Source of the DNA: Streptomyces sp. WMMC500
Lineage (GTDB): Bacteria; Actinomycetota; Actinomycetes; Streptomycetales; Streptomycetaceae
Assembly (NCBI RefSeq): GCF_027497195.1
Contig: NZ_CP114905.1
Span: 1,054,001-1,118,000, forward strand
Length of the DNA stretch: 64,000 bases
Direction: 5' to 3'
Part shown: positions 1 through 8,516 of the stretch, piece by piece
How the letters are laid out: each line of letters begins with the position of its first letter
Position numbering within the stretch: position 1 is the stretch's first letter
Position numbers and translations under genes: made by a program
Notes under the pieces: generated by a model
The model's database searches: none
The model's input: only the letters and a program-made list of their open reading frames with translations
Told to the model about the DNA's origin: nothing

Positions 1-685
1 GGTGCCGGTGGCGGACGCCGTGCCCTGGCGGGCGTACGAGCAGCGGGTCACCGCCCGGCTCCCCGGCCGGGAGCCGCTCACGCTCTCCGGCACCACGGGC
101 TTCAACCCGGTGCAGCGGGACGGCGCGACGACGACGGCACCCGTCGACCTCGCCGAGGACGCGGAGTGGTCGGAGTACACCGAGCCGTGGGGCGGCGCCG
201 CGGACCTGTCCGGTCCGCTGCGGTTCGCGTACACGGACGACGCCCTCGTGCTGCGGGCCGACGTCACCGACGACACGCACGCGCAGGACAACCCCGCGTC
301 CACCATGTACAACGGCGACTCGGTCCAGTTCGCCGTCAGCCCGCGGCTGCCGGGCCGGTCCGCGGAGCTGACCGAGATCGGCGTGGCGGGGCTGGAGGAC
401 GGGCCGGTGGCGTACACCTTCCTGGCCTTCGGCGGCGCGCAGACCGGAGGGCCGACGCCCGGCGCGGAGACCACGGTCACCCGGGCCGGCGGCACGACCT
501 CGTACGAGGTCCGCGTGCCGTGGACGTCGCTCGGCCTCAAGGGGCGGCCCACCGCGCCGATCGGCCTGTCCGTCATGGTCAACGACGACGACGGGCAGGG
601 CCGCACCGGGTTCCTGGAGTGGGGCTCGGGGATCGGGCGTACGAAGGACACCGCGCTGTTCCGGCCGGTGCAGTTGATGGACTGA
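1..685 (+). CDS. C-terminal part of a carbohydrate-binding protein (CBM9-like domain), partial
   Basis: The reading frame is open from the window edge, so the true start lies upstream. The visible ~227 residues look like a carbohydrate-binding family-9-like beta-sandwich: Trp- and Tyr-rich strands near residues 50-60, an NGDSVQF segment near residue 105, and a closing FLEWGSGIG strand, a layout typical of the last domain of extracellular glycoside hydrolases. The catalytic part would lie outside the window. It converges on a secreted GH32 gene and ends just before a strong hairpin at 701-731. The domain class is inferred from pattern; the substrate is unknown. Confidence 0.6.
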   Translation, partial: VPVADAVPWRAYEQRVTARLPGREPLTLSGTTGFNPVQRDGATTTAPVDLAEDAEWSEYTEPWGGAADLSGPLRFAYTDDALVLRADVTDDTHAQDNPASTMYNGDSVQFAVSPRLPGRSAELTEIGVAGLEDGPVAYTFLAFGGAQTGGPTPGAETTVTRAGGTTSYEVRVPWTSLGLKGRPTAPIGLSVMVNDDDGQGRTGFLEWGSGIGRTKDTALFRPVQLMD

Positions 686-700
686 GGAACGAAAGTCCGC

Positions 701-731
701 GCGGACCCCGGGCGATCCGCCCGGGGTCCGC
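701..731. terminator. Bidirectional terminator hairpin
   Basis: A perfect 14-bp inverted repeat (701-714 against 718-731) with an ATC loop lies between two convergent genes. It has no T-run, as is common in GC-rich actinomycetes. Confidence 0.75.
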
Positions 732-752
732 GTGTCCCCGGGCGGACCGGCG

Positions 753-2321
753 TCAGACCGCGAACTCCCGGATCACGGTGTTCCGGAAGACCGCCGTGCC
801 GTCGAGGGTGAACAGCGCGAGGCCGGTGTCGGCCGGGTTGGGGAACGCCTCCGCCGAGTGGGTGTAGCGGCCGTCGTCGAAGAACACCTCGACCGAGGTG
901 CGGTCGACGAGGACGCGCATCGTCACCCGGCGGGCGGCGGGGTCGAGCGGTGTCCTGCTCTCCTGCCACCGGCCGCTGGCGTCGGGGTTGGGCACGCCGC
1001 CGCGGTTGACGAAGGCGTAGGTGCCGTAGACGCCGGCGTCGACGTGCCGGGCGCCGTCTGCGGAGCGGCGCATTTGCAGGCCGGCGCCGGTGACCTGGTC
1101 CCAGGTGAGCTCGGTGGTGAGTTCGTACGCGGTCCCGGTGTAGTCCAGGACGCGGTGGCCGGTGACGTCGAGGTCGCCGAGGGGGACGGTGCGGGAGACG
1201 TGGGCGTCCAGGCCGGCGGTCGGGCGGGAGGCGAGGTAGAGGGTGCCGCCGGCGTCGCGCCTGAGCGTGATCTCGCGGACGATCGAGTCGGTGCCGTTGA
1301 AGCCGTCGGCCTCGATGGTGGGAGTGACGTTCGCGTACTCCCAGTTGTTCAGCCAGCCGACGGCGTAGCGGGTGCGCGGGTCGATCGAGCCGCCCGCGCT
1401 GCGGCGTTCGAAGGTGACGGCGGCGTACCAGTCGAAGCCGTGGTCGAGCCACTGCGGGTCGGCCGCGTCGGGGGTGAAGGCGGTGCCGTCGAAGGCGCCG
1501 GTCCAGTAGGCGTACGTGTTCGGCAGCCCGGCGCCCTTGCCGTTGGCGCTCACGCCGAGCACCCAGCGGCCGGTGCCGTCGTCCGCGGTGAGGTGGAAGA
1601 GGTCGGGGCACTCGAAGACGCCGAGCCCTTCGCGGACGAAGCCGCCCGCGTACGTCCACCGCTTGAGGTCGTCGGAGTGGTAGAAGCCGACCTTGGTGTG
1701 CTCGGCGAGCGCCATGACCCAGCGCCCGCGCTCCTCGTCGCGGATCACCTTGGGGTCGCGGAAGTCCTTCACGCCCGGGTTGGCGAGCACCGGGTCGGTG
1801 CCGTGGGGGGTGAAGGTGCGGCCGCCGTCGGTGGAGTAGTAGAGGTACTGGGCCTGGGTGTGCGCGTTCGGGTCGGGCTCCATGGTGGCCAGGACGACGA
1901 CGGCGCCCGCGCCGAAGCCGGCGGTGTTCGCGGTGTCCACGACCGCGCAGCCGGACCAGACGTCGCCGTTCGCCGTGGTGTCCTTCGGCACGGCGATGCC
2001 GCGGTCCTCGAAGGCGGCCAGGTCAGTGCTCGTGGCCAGCCGCCAGGCGGTGCCCGCGGTGGTGCCGCCGGTGAGGTAGTCGGCGTTGTAGAGGTAGTAG
2101 TAGAGGTACTCGCCGTTCACCCAGACCGGCCGCTGCGGGTCGTTCTTCCACTGGTCGGGGACCGTGAGGTGGTACTCGGCGCGGTAGCCGTCGGCGGCGG
2201 CGGGCGCCGGACGCGGCGCCCTCGTGAGCGCCGGCGCCGCGGCGGGGACCGCCACGGCGGCGGCCCCGAGTCCGGTGGCCCTGAGCAGGGTTCTCCTGGT
2301 CGTCCCGCGTTCTCCAGGCAT
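753..2321 (-). CDS. Secreted GH32 fructan hydrolase (levanase/inulinase type)
   Basis: 522 residues. The N-terminus has a twin-arginine motif (RRTLLRATG) and an alanine-rich hydrophobic stretch to about residue 43, so Tat export is expected. The GH32 five-bladed propeller follows: WKNDPQ with the likely nucleophile Asp61, FRDP with transition-state Asp189, and FECPD with acid/base Glu237. A C-terminal beta-sandwich ends with the EVFFDDG strand usual in GH32. It should cut levan, inulin or sucrose-type fructosides outside the cell and feed the divergent ABC importer. The ATG at 2319-2321 is preceded by an AGGAGG-type site. Exo versus endo action cannot be told from sequence. Confidence 0.9.
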   Translation of the reverse strand: MPGERGTTRRTLLRATGLGAAAVAVPAAAPALTRAPRPAPAAADGYRAEYHLTVPDQWKNDPQRPVWVNGEYLYYYLYNADYLTGGTTAGTAWRLATSTDLAAFEDRGIAVPKDTTANGDVWSGCAVVDTANTAGFGAGAVVVLATMEPDPNAHTQAQYLYYSTDGGRTFTPHGTDPVLANPGVKDFRDPKVIRDEERGRWVMALAEHTKVGFYHSDDLKRWTYAGGFVREGLGVFECPDLFHLTADDGTGRWVLGVSANGKGAGLPNTYAYWTGAFDGTAFTPDAADPQWLDHGFDWYAAVTFERRSAGGSIDPRTRYAVGWLNNWEYANVTPTIEADGFNGTDSIVREITLRRDAGGTLYLASRPTAGLDAHVSRTVPLGDLDVTGHRVLDYTGTAYELTTELTWDQVTGAGLQMRRSADGARHVDAGVYGTYAFVNRGGVPNPDASGRWQESRTPLDPAARRVTMRVLVDRTSVEVFFDDGRYTHSAEAFPNPADTGLALFTLDGTAVFRNTVIREFAV

Positions 2322-2383
2322 GCTGGGTTCCTCCTCCTATGGGGGTGGTGAGGTCGGCGGTGCGCCGCTGCGGAACTGTATTA

Positions 2384-2395
2384 CTAACTCGTTAA
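2384..2395. promoter_or_regulatory. Candidate operator, site 1 (fructan locus)
   Basis: The dyad TAAC-TC-GTTA (2385-2394) lies in the 163-bp divergent region between the secreted GH32 and the importer operon. The complement strand reads ACGAGTTAG, which recurs at 2469-2477. Placement suggests binding by the LacI regulator at 7225-8289; this is inference. Confidence 0.45.
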
Positions 2396-2415
2396 AGGTC
2401 AATGCTTCCCGCCCC

Positions 2416-2421
2416 TTGACA
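2416..2421 (+). promoter_or_regulatory. Possible -35 element for the importer operon
   Basis: A TTGACA hexamer sits about 64 bp before the binding-protein start and between the two dyads. The region 17-18 bp downstream is only a weak -10 (CATCAT), so the promoter is tentative. Confidence 0.25.
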
Positions 2422-2462
2422 GCCCTGCAGCAGGGTCCACATCATCTGGATGCCACCTTCGG

Positions 2463-2476
2463 CTAACACGAGTTAG
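2463..2476. promoter_or_regulatory. Candidate operator, site 2 (fructan locus)
   Basis: The dyad CTAAC-ACGA-GTTAG is perfect over 5-bp arms and lies immediately before the importer start at 2485. Together with site 1 it makes an inverted pair of ACGAGTTAG words that could let one repressor close both divergent promoters. Confidence 0.45.
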
Positions 2477-2484
2477 GCCCTTCG

Positions 2485-3894
2485 ATGACCCACCCGTACC
2501 TCAACCGCCGCAGCCTGCTGCGGTACGGCGCCTACGGCGCGGGGGCCGCCGCCCTCGGCGGCACCGCCGCGAACTGGGACCGCCTCACGGGTGCCGACAT
2601 CCCCGCCCGCGACGACGGTGCGCTCGTCGTGGCCACCCTCGGCACCGCCGTCGACCCGGCGACGCGGAGCGCGCTGAGCGAGGGATTCGGCAGGCTCCAC
2701 CCCGACATCCAACTCCGGCTGGTCGCCGTTCAGGCCACCGACTGGTCGGACTTCTTCGCCAAGATCCTCACCCAGATCGCCGCGGGGCGCGCACCCGACG
2801 TCGTCTACGTGGCCACCGAGGGCGTGCAGCTCTTCGCCCGCCGGCTCGGCGTGCCGCTGGACGGCTGGCTGCGGCGCGACGCCGACGAACTGCGCGCGTA
2901 CTTCGCCGACGTCCACCCCTCGCTGGTCGAGTCGATGATGTACGAGGGCAGCCTCTACCAGCTCCCGCTGGAGTTCAACGCCGCCGACGTGTACCTCAAC
3001 ACCGGCGTGCTGAAGCGGGCCGGCGCCCCGCTGCCCCCGGCCGACTGGACCCGCGACGACTTCACCGCGCTGCTGCGCGCCATGAAGGACTCGGCCGGCT
3101 CCGGCTTCACGCCGTACTTCTGGACCAACCGGCTGTGGGGCGGCGTCGTCCCCTGGCTCTTCGCCAACGACACCAACCTGCTCGCCGAGTCGAAGGCCCC
3201 CGGCGGCGCCTGGCTGTGGGACACCTTCTACCCGCCCGAGCAGCGCCACGGCCGGGGCGGCGGCTACCGCTGGCGCACCCCGCAGGCCACCGCGGACCGC
3301 GTCGAGGAGGTCTACGACCACCTCGCCGAGCTGATCCAGCAGCGCCTCTGCTCCCGGCCCGAGGCGGGCGGCGGCAACAACCTCGTCGGCGTCTTCTCCA
3401 CCGGCCGGGTCGGCGTCACCCCCGCGGGCGGCTTCTGGGCCGGCGGCCTCGCCGCCGCCGGGATGAAGGCGAGCGCGTACGACGTCCAGCACTTCCCGCG
3501 CTGGCGCACCCAGCGCCACCAGTACGGCGCCGCGGGCTACGCCCTGCTGCGCACCTCGAAGAAGCAGGACGCCGCCTGGGAGTTCATCAAGTACACCGCG
3601 ACCACCGAGGCGATGGAGAAGCTGTTCCAGGCGAACCAGACGACGCCCGCCCGCCGCTCCATGGTCGACGCCGCCCGCTACCGCGAGACGGGACCGGCCA
3701 ACTGGCGGGTCTTCTACGACACCCTCGACGACTACCCCGCGACCGGGCCGATCCCGGCGCCGCCGCAGTCGGCCGAGGTCGAGCAGTTGCTGATCCAGCA
3801 CACCGGCACCGCGCTGTCCCACCCGCGCGCGGTGCGCGGCGCGCTGCGCCGGCTCCAGTCCGACCTGGAACAGGCCATGGAGCGTGAGATATGA
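2485..3894 (+). CDS. Sugar ABC transporter substrate-binding protein (fructan locus)
   Basis: 469 residues, family 1 extracellular solute-binding fold. The N-terminus carries a twin-arginine-like NRRSLLRYGA motif and a small-residue stretch, suggesting Tat export; no lipobox cysteine is evident. The body has the usual marks: PDVVYVATEG in the first lobe, QLPLEFNA, and a WEFIKYTAT segment in the C-terminal helices. It should capture fructo-oligosaccharides released by the divergent GH32 and pass them to the two permeases, with which it overlaps by 4 bp. No ATPase gene follows. The ligand is inferred from the two GH32 neighbours. Confidence 0.85.
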   Translation: MTHPYLNRRSLLRYGAYGAGAAALGGTAANWDRLTGADIPARDDGALVVATLGTAVDPATRSALSEGFGRLHPDIQLRLVAVQATDWSDFFAKILTQIAAGRAPDVVYVATEGVQLFARRLGVPLDGWLRRDADELRAYFADVHPSLVESMMYEGSLYQLPLEFNAADVYLNTGVLKRAGAPLPPADWTRDDFTALLRAMKDSAGSGFTPYFWTNRLWGGVVPWLFANDTNLLAESKAPGGAWLWDTFYPPEQRHGRGGGYRWRTPQATADRVEEVYDHLAELIQQRLCSRPEAGGGNNLVGVFSTGRVGVTPAGGFWAGGLAAAGMKASAYDVQHFPRWRTQRHQYGAAGYALLRTSKKQDAAWEFIKYTATTEAMEKLFQANQTTPARRSMVDAARYRETGPANWRVFYDTLDDYPATGPIPAPPQSAEVEQLLIQHTGTALSHPRAVRGALRRLQSDLEQAMEREI

Positions 3895-4907
3895 GCGCCG
3901 ACTCCCAGCCGACGACACAGCCGTCGGCGCAACCGGCAACGCAGCCGGCCCCGCAGCAGGCGACCCGGCCGGCGAAGGCGCCGCCGGACCGTACCCCCGG
4001 ACACGCCGCGCCGCGCCGCACCTCGTCCGCCCGCGGCCGCGGCACGCGGCTGCTGGCCGCCCTGTTCCTGGCGCCCACAGTCGTCGGCATCGCCGTCTTC
4101 ACCGTGGTGCCGATCGCCGGCTCCGTCGTCCTCAGCTTCTTCCACTGGGACGTGATCGACTCCCCGCGGTACGCCGGCGCGGCAAACTACCGCGAGGTGT
4201 TCACCGACGACACCGTCCTCGTCTCCTTCCGCAACACCCTGATCTTCATGGTGTTCGCGGTCGGGCTGCAGTTGCTGCTCGCCCTGGTCCTGGCGATCGC
4301 GGTCGACGGCAGGATGCCGGGCTGGCTCCGCTCGGCGTTCCGCTCGGCCTTCTTCTTCCCGCTGATCCTCTCCGCCGCCTCGGTCTCGGTGGTGATGAAG
4401 TACCTGTTCAACCAGGACTTCGGGGCCGTCAACTGGCTGCTCGGCCACGTCGGCGTCGATCCGGTGCCGTGGCTGACGTCGGAGAACTCGGCGATGGCCG
4501 CCGTCGTCCTGGCGTACGTCTGGCAGCAGTTCGGCTTCTCCTTCCTCCTCTTCGTCGGCGGGCTCAACAACATCCCCCGGGAGATCCACGAGGCCGCGGC
4601 CCTGGACGGCGCCACCGGGCTGCGCCGGCACCTCGGCGTCACGCTGCCGCTGCTCTCGCCCACGCTGCTGGTCGCCTCGGTCGTCGGGATCATCAACGCG
4701 CTGCAGGTCTTCGAGCAGCCGTACGTCCTGACCGACGGCGGCCCCGGGGACTCCACCCGCACCGTCGTGATGGTCATCTACCAGACCGCCTTCGAGCAGC
4801 TCCGCTTCGGGGAGGCGTCCGCCGTCGGCGTGCTGCTCTTCGCCCTGATCATGGCGATCACCGCCCTGCAGTTCCGGCTCAGCCGGCGATTCGTCCACTA
4901 CCAGTGA
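3891..4907 (+). CDS. ABC sugar permease, MalF type
   Basis: 338 residues. The first ~48 residues are a polar tail rich in Gln, Pro and Thr; six membrane segments follow. The cytoplasmic EAA loop (EAAALDGATG) that contacts the ATPase is present near residue 235. The gene starts inside the stop region of the binding-protein gene (ATGA overlap) and is 13 bp from the second permease, so the three are one transcript. It forms half of the channel for the imported fructoside. Confidence 0.88.
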   Translation: MSADSQPTTQPSAQPATQPAPQQATRPAKAPPDRTPGHAAPRRTSSARGRGTRLLAALFLAPTVVGIAVFTVVPIAGSVVLSFFHWDVIDSPRYAGAANYREVFTDDTVLVSFRNTLIFMVFAVGLQLLLALVLAIAVDGRMPGWLRSAFRSAFFFPLILSAASVSVVMKYLFNQDFGAVNWLLGHVGVDPVPWLTSENSAMAAVVLAYVWQQFGFSFLLFVGGLNNIPREIHEAAALDGATGLRRHLGVTLPLLSPTLLVASVVGIINALQVFEQPYVLTDGGPGDSTRTVVMVIYQTAFEQLRFGEASAVGVLLFALIMAITALQFRLSRRFVHYQ

Positions 4908-4920
4908 GCCGGGAGAACCC

Positions 4921-5772
4921 ATGAGTTCCGCCCCCACCGCACCCCGGCTGAGGCACGGCTTCGCGCCGTGGGCCAGGATCACCGGCCTGGTGGTCTGCGC
5001 CCTGCTGACCCTCGGCCCGGTCCTGTGGACCGTCTCCACCTCGCTCCGCGCCCCGGCCGAGTCCTTCGACCTGCCGCCGCAGATCGTTCCCACGGAGCCC
5101 ACGGCCGACGCCTACCGGCAGGTCTTCGACCAGGTCGACGTGTGGCTGCTGGCCCTGAACTCCACCCTGGTGACCGGGCTGATCGCGGCCGGCCAGATGC
5201 TCACCGCCGGGCTCGCCGGCTACGCCTTCGCCCGGCTGGAGTTCCGCTTCAAGAGGACGCTGTTCGCCGTCGTGCTGGCCACCATGATGGTGCCGCTCCA
5301 GGTCACGATCGTGCCGGTGTTCCTGGTGCTCAAGGAGATGAGCCTGACCGACACCCTGCTCGGTCTCATCATCCCCGCCTTCCCCACCGCGTTCGGCACC
5401 TTCCTCATGCGCCAGTACTTCCTCGGCATGCCGCGGGACCTGGGCGAGGCCGCGATGATCGACGGCGCCGGGCCGTGGCGGATCTTCCGCTCCGTGTACG
5501 CGCCGCTGGCCGCACCGGGCCTCGCGATCGTCGGCGTGCTGGCCTTCAACTACCACTGGAACGAGTTCTTCCGCCCGCTGATCCTGGAGACCTCCACGGA
5601 GAACCACACGCTGCCGCTCGGCCTCGTCTCGCTCCAGGGCAACCTCGGCACCGGCTCCATCTCGGTCGTCCTCGCCGGCGTCGTGCTGTCCATGATCCCC
5701 GCCATCGCCGTCTTCGTCGTCGGCCAGCGCCCTCTGCGCGAGGGCATCACGTCCGCAGGAGTCAACCGTTGA
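4921..5772 (+). CDS. ABC sugar permease, MalG type
   Basis: 283 residues with six membrane segments and the EAA loop GEAAMIDGAGPW near residue 180, typical of the MalG half of carbohydrate importers. It pairs with the preceding permease. Its stop codon overlaps the TTG start of the intracellular GH32 gene, so import and hydrolysis are translationally coupled. Confidence 0.88.
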   Translation: MSSAPTAPRLRHGFAPWARITGLVVCALLTLGPVLWTVSTSLRAPAESFDLPPQIVPTEPTADAYRQVFDQVDVWLLALNSTLVTGLIAAGQMLTAGLAGYAFARLEFRFKRTLFAVVLATMMVPLQVTIVPVFLVLKEMSLTDTLLGLIIPAFPTAFGTFLMRQYFLGMPRDLGEAAMIDGAGPWRIFRSVYAPLAAPGLAIVGVLAFNYHWNEFFRPLILETSTENHTLPLGLVSLQGNLGTGSISVVLAGVVLSMIPAIAVFVVGQRPLREGITSAGVNR

Positions 5773-7262
5773 GCCACGCCCCCGGGTCCGCCGGTCCGCA
5801 CGCCCCCGGTACCACCGACCCGCATGGCGCGGGGTCCACCGACCCGCACGCCCCCCGGCACCACGTACGACCGCCCGCCAACTGGGCCAACGACCCCAAC
5901 GGGCCGTTCCGCTGGCGCGGCCGCTACCACCTCTTCTACCAGCACAACCCGTACGCGCCCACGCACACCGACATGCACTGGGGCCACGCCTCCAGCCCCG
6001 ACCTCGCCCGCTGGACCCACCACCCGATCGCCCTCACCCCGACGCCCGGCGGCCCGGACGAGGCCGGCTGCTGGTCCGGCTGCGTCGTCGACGACGCCGG
6101 CGTGCCCACCGCCGTCTACACCGGCATCGACCACCGCCACACGGGCCTCGGCACCCTCTGCCTGGCCCGGGCCGCCGACCCGGAGGACCGGCACCTGGAG
6201 CGCTGGCGGCCCGAGCCCGGGCCCGTGGTGGCGGGTCCGCCGGACGGCCTGGAGGTGACGATGTTCCGCGACCCGTTCGTCTTCTCCCACGCCGGCCGCC
6301 GCTGGTCCCTCGTCGGTGCCGGCCACGCCGACGGCACCCCCTCGGTGCTGCTGTACGACTGCACGGACCTGACCTCCTGGCGCTTCGCCGGCATCCTCCT
6401 CGACGGCCGCGATCCGGTGGCCGCCGACGCGTTCGGCGACAAGGCCGTCGGCTGGGAGTGCCCGCAGTTGCTGCGCACGCGCGGCGGCGGATGGGTGCTG
6501 GCGGTCGCCCTCTGGGACGGCGACCCCCGCGCCACCGGCTACCTCGCCGGCACCCTGGAGCCGGACGCCGCGGGCGGGCTCGCCTTCGCGCCCCGCACCG
6601 GCGGGCGCCTTGACCACGGCCGCGACTTCTACGCGCCCGCCGTGCTGCAGGACGACGCCGCGGGGCGGGCCCTGCTGTGGGGCTGGTCCTGGGAGTCCCG
6701 CGCGCGGGAGGAGACCGAGCGGGCCGGCTGGGCCGGCGTGCTCACCTCCCCCCGCGTCGTCGACCTCGGCCCCGACGGCACCCTGCGGACGGCGCCGGCT
6801 CCGGAGCTGGAACTGCTGCGCGCCGCCGCACCGTTCGTCACCGCGCCCGTACGCACCCCGCTGCCCGTCGCGTACGACCTGAGCGTCATTGCCCGTACGC
6901 CCACCACCGCGAGCCTGCTGCGGGCGGCGTCCGGCGCGGAGCTGACGCTCCGCCTGGACCCGGCCACCGGCACCGTGACGCTGGACCGCTCCGGCTGGCC
7001 CCGCGCGCGCGGCGACGGCGCCGCGCCCCTGGTGCTTCCCGCCGGCCCGCCCGGGGCGCCGGAGTTGGAGGTCCGCGTCCTCGTCGACGGCTCCCTGCTC
7101 GAAGTGTTCGCGGGCGACCGCGCGGTCGCCACGGAGCGGGTCTACCGCCGGCCCGACGACGTGGCCGAGCTGGCCGTCACGAGCGGCGGGGCCGGCCCGG
7201 GCGGCGCGGGCGACGGGGCCGCGGTCACCGGCTGGGCGCTGGTCCCACCGACGCCCGGCTGA
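5769..7262 (+). CDS. Intracellular GH32 beta-fructosidase (sucrose-6-phosphate hydrolase/levanase-like)
   Basis: 497 residues from a TTG start that overlaps the permease stop (TTGA). The start is favoured by AGGAG seven bases upstream and by coupling; no ATG or GTG is well placed before the catalytic motif. The first 30 residues are a low-complexity Pro-His-Gly-Thr stretch with no signal peptide. GH32 motifs are complete: ANDPNG with nucleophile Asp42, FRDP with Asp168, ECPQ with acid/base Glu230. It should split imported fructosides in the cytoplasm. Its last 38 bases overlap the convergent LacI gene. Confidence 0.88.
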   Translation: MSHAPGSAGPHAPGTTDPHGAGSTDPHAPRHHVRPPANWANDPNGPFRWRGRYHLFYQHNPYAPTHTDMHWGHASSPDLARWTHHPIALTPTPGGPDEAGCWSGCVVDDAGVPTAVYTGIDHRHTGLGTLCLARAADPEDRHLERWRPEPGPVVAGPPDGLEVTMFRDPFVFSHAGRRWSLVGAGHADGTPSVLLYDCTDLTSWRFAGILLDGRDPVAADAFGDKAVGWECPQLLRTRGGGWVLAVALWDGDPRATGYLAGTLEPDAAGGLAFAPRTGGRLDHGRDFYAPAVLQDDAAGRALLWGWSWESRAREETERAGWAGVLTSPRVVDLGPDGTLRTAPAPELELLRAAAPFVTAPVRTPLPVAYDLSVIARTPTTASLLRAASGAELTLRLDPATGTVTLDRSGWPRARGDGAAPLVLPAGPPGAPELEVRVLVDGSLLEVFAGDRAVATERVYRRPDDVAELAVTSGGAGPGGAGDGAAVTGWALVPPTPG

Positions 7263-8289
7263 CCACCGGGCAGGTGAGCCTGCGGACGGTGGCGGGGGGC
7301 GCGGCGCCGGTGCCGATCGCGGTGAGCAGCAGCCGCGCCGCCTCCTCCCCCATCTCCCGGTGCGGCAGCCCGACCGTGGTCAGCGGCGGGTCGAGGTAGG
7401 CGGCCATGTGCTCCTGGTCGTCGTAGCCGACCACGGACAGCTCCCCTGGCACGGCGAGACGAAGCTGTGCCGCGGCGTGCAACACCCCCGCCGCGACCCG
7501 GTCGTTGTAGCAGACGATGCCGGTCGGCCGCCGGTCCGCGGCGGCCCCGGCGAGCAGCCGCGTCGCGCCGGTGCGTCCGGCGGTGATCTCCCCCCCGGCG
7601 CGTACGACCCACTCCTTCGGCACGGTCACGCCCGCGCCGCGCAGGGCGTCCCGGAAACCGCGCAGCCGCTCGGCCGTCGCGATGTCGTCGAGGCCGCCGA
7701 CCATGGCGATCCTCCTGTGCCCCGCGTCCAGCAGCAGCCTGGCGGCCGCCCGGCCGCCGGCCCGCTCCGCCGGGATCACGGCGGGCAGCGAGTCGTCCTC
7801 CGCCAGGCAGTTGGCGAGCACGGCGGGGGTGTGGTGCAGCCCGGCGGGCACCCGGACGCGGCGCAGGGACATGGCCGCGTAGATGATCCCGTCCACCCGC
7901 CGGTCCGTCAGTTCGGCGACCGCCGCGTCCTCCTTGGCCCCGTCCCCGCCGGAGTCCACGGTCAGCACGAGGTGCTCGCTGTCCCAGGCGGCTTCCATCG
8001 CCCCGCGCAGCAGCCGGCCCGCGAACGGCGACGAGGCGATCTCGTCGGTGACCAGTCCGAGCACGGCCGTACGACGCCGGCGCAGCCCGCGGGCCACGGC
8101 GTTGGGCCGGTAGCCGAGCCGCTCGGCGGCGCGGCGGATCCGCTCCTGCGTCTCGGCCGAAAGGTTGCCCTCCGCGCGGCCGTTGAAGACGAACGAGACC
8201 GCGGTGTGCGAAACGCCAGCGAGCCGGGCGACGTCGCGCGACGTGGGGCGCGCGAGGCCCGCCGGATCCCCGTTCCCGTCCCTGCTCAT
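7225..8289 (-). CDS. LacI-family regulator of the fructan locus
   Basis: 354 residues from ATG at 8287-8289. An N-terminal HTH (TSRDVARLAGVSHTAVSFVFNG, residues ~14-35) and hinge (ERLGYRPNAVARGLR) precede a periplasmic-binding-protein-like sensor domain (AVLGLVTDEIASSPFAG onward, VVGYDDQ near the end). The frame is open further upstream, but that part has no family similarity. The gene converges with the intracellular GH32 and probably represses the importer and GH32 genes, with a fructoside as inducer; the dyads at 2384-2395 and 2463-2476 are the obvious candidate targets. Confidence 0.85.
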   Translation of the reverse strand: MSRDGNGDPAGLARPTSRDVARLAGVSHTAVSFVFNGRAEGNLSAETQERIRRAAERLGYRPNAVARGLRRRRTAVLGLVTDEIASSPFAGRLLRGAMEAAWDSEHLVLTVDSGGDGAKEDAAVAELTDRRVDGIIYAAMSLRRVRVPAGLHHTPAVLANCLAEDDSLPAVIPAERAGGRAAARLLLDAGHRRIAMVGGLDDIATAERLRGFRDALRGAGVTVPKEWVVRAGGEITAGRTGATRLLAGAAADRRPTGIVCYNDRVAAGVLHAAAQLRLAVPGELSVVGYDDQEHMAAYLDPPLTTVGLPHREMGEEAARLLLTAIGTGAAPPATVRRLTCPVVSRASVGPAPSR

Positions 8290-8516
8290 GCCCGTCGGCC
8301 CGTCCTTGCCGCCCGCCACCGCTCTGCTCGATCGCCCCACCCTAACCCGGGAAAGGCCGGGCCCGGACCGCGGACCGGGGAGCCGTCGGCCCGGGGTGAC
8401 GCGCCGTCCGGTGTGTGCGCGGTTCTCCGGCCCGGCGCCGTGTACAGACCGGCGGCGCGCGCGTTGAATCGGCACGGACGGGACCGTACTTCGCTCAGTG
8501 ACGACCAGGAGGACGG

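Noticed and set aside
732..2351. A long plus-strand frame opposite the secreted GH32 gene
   Set aside because: Antisense shadow: Val/Gly/Ala-rich, no motifs, while the minus strand has complete GH32 residues.
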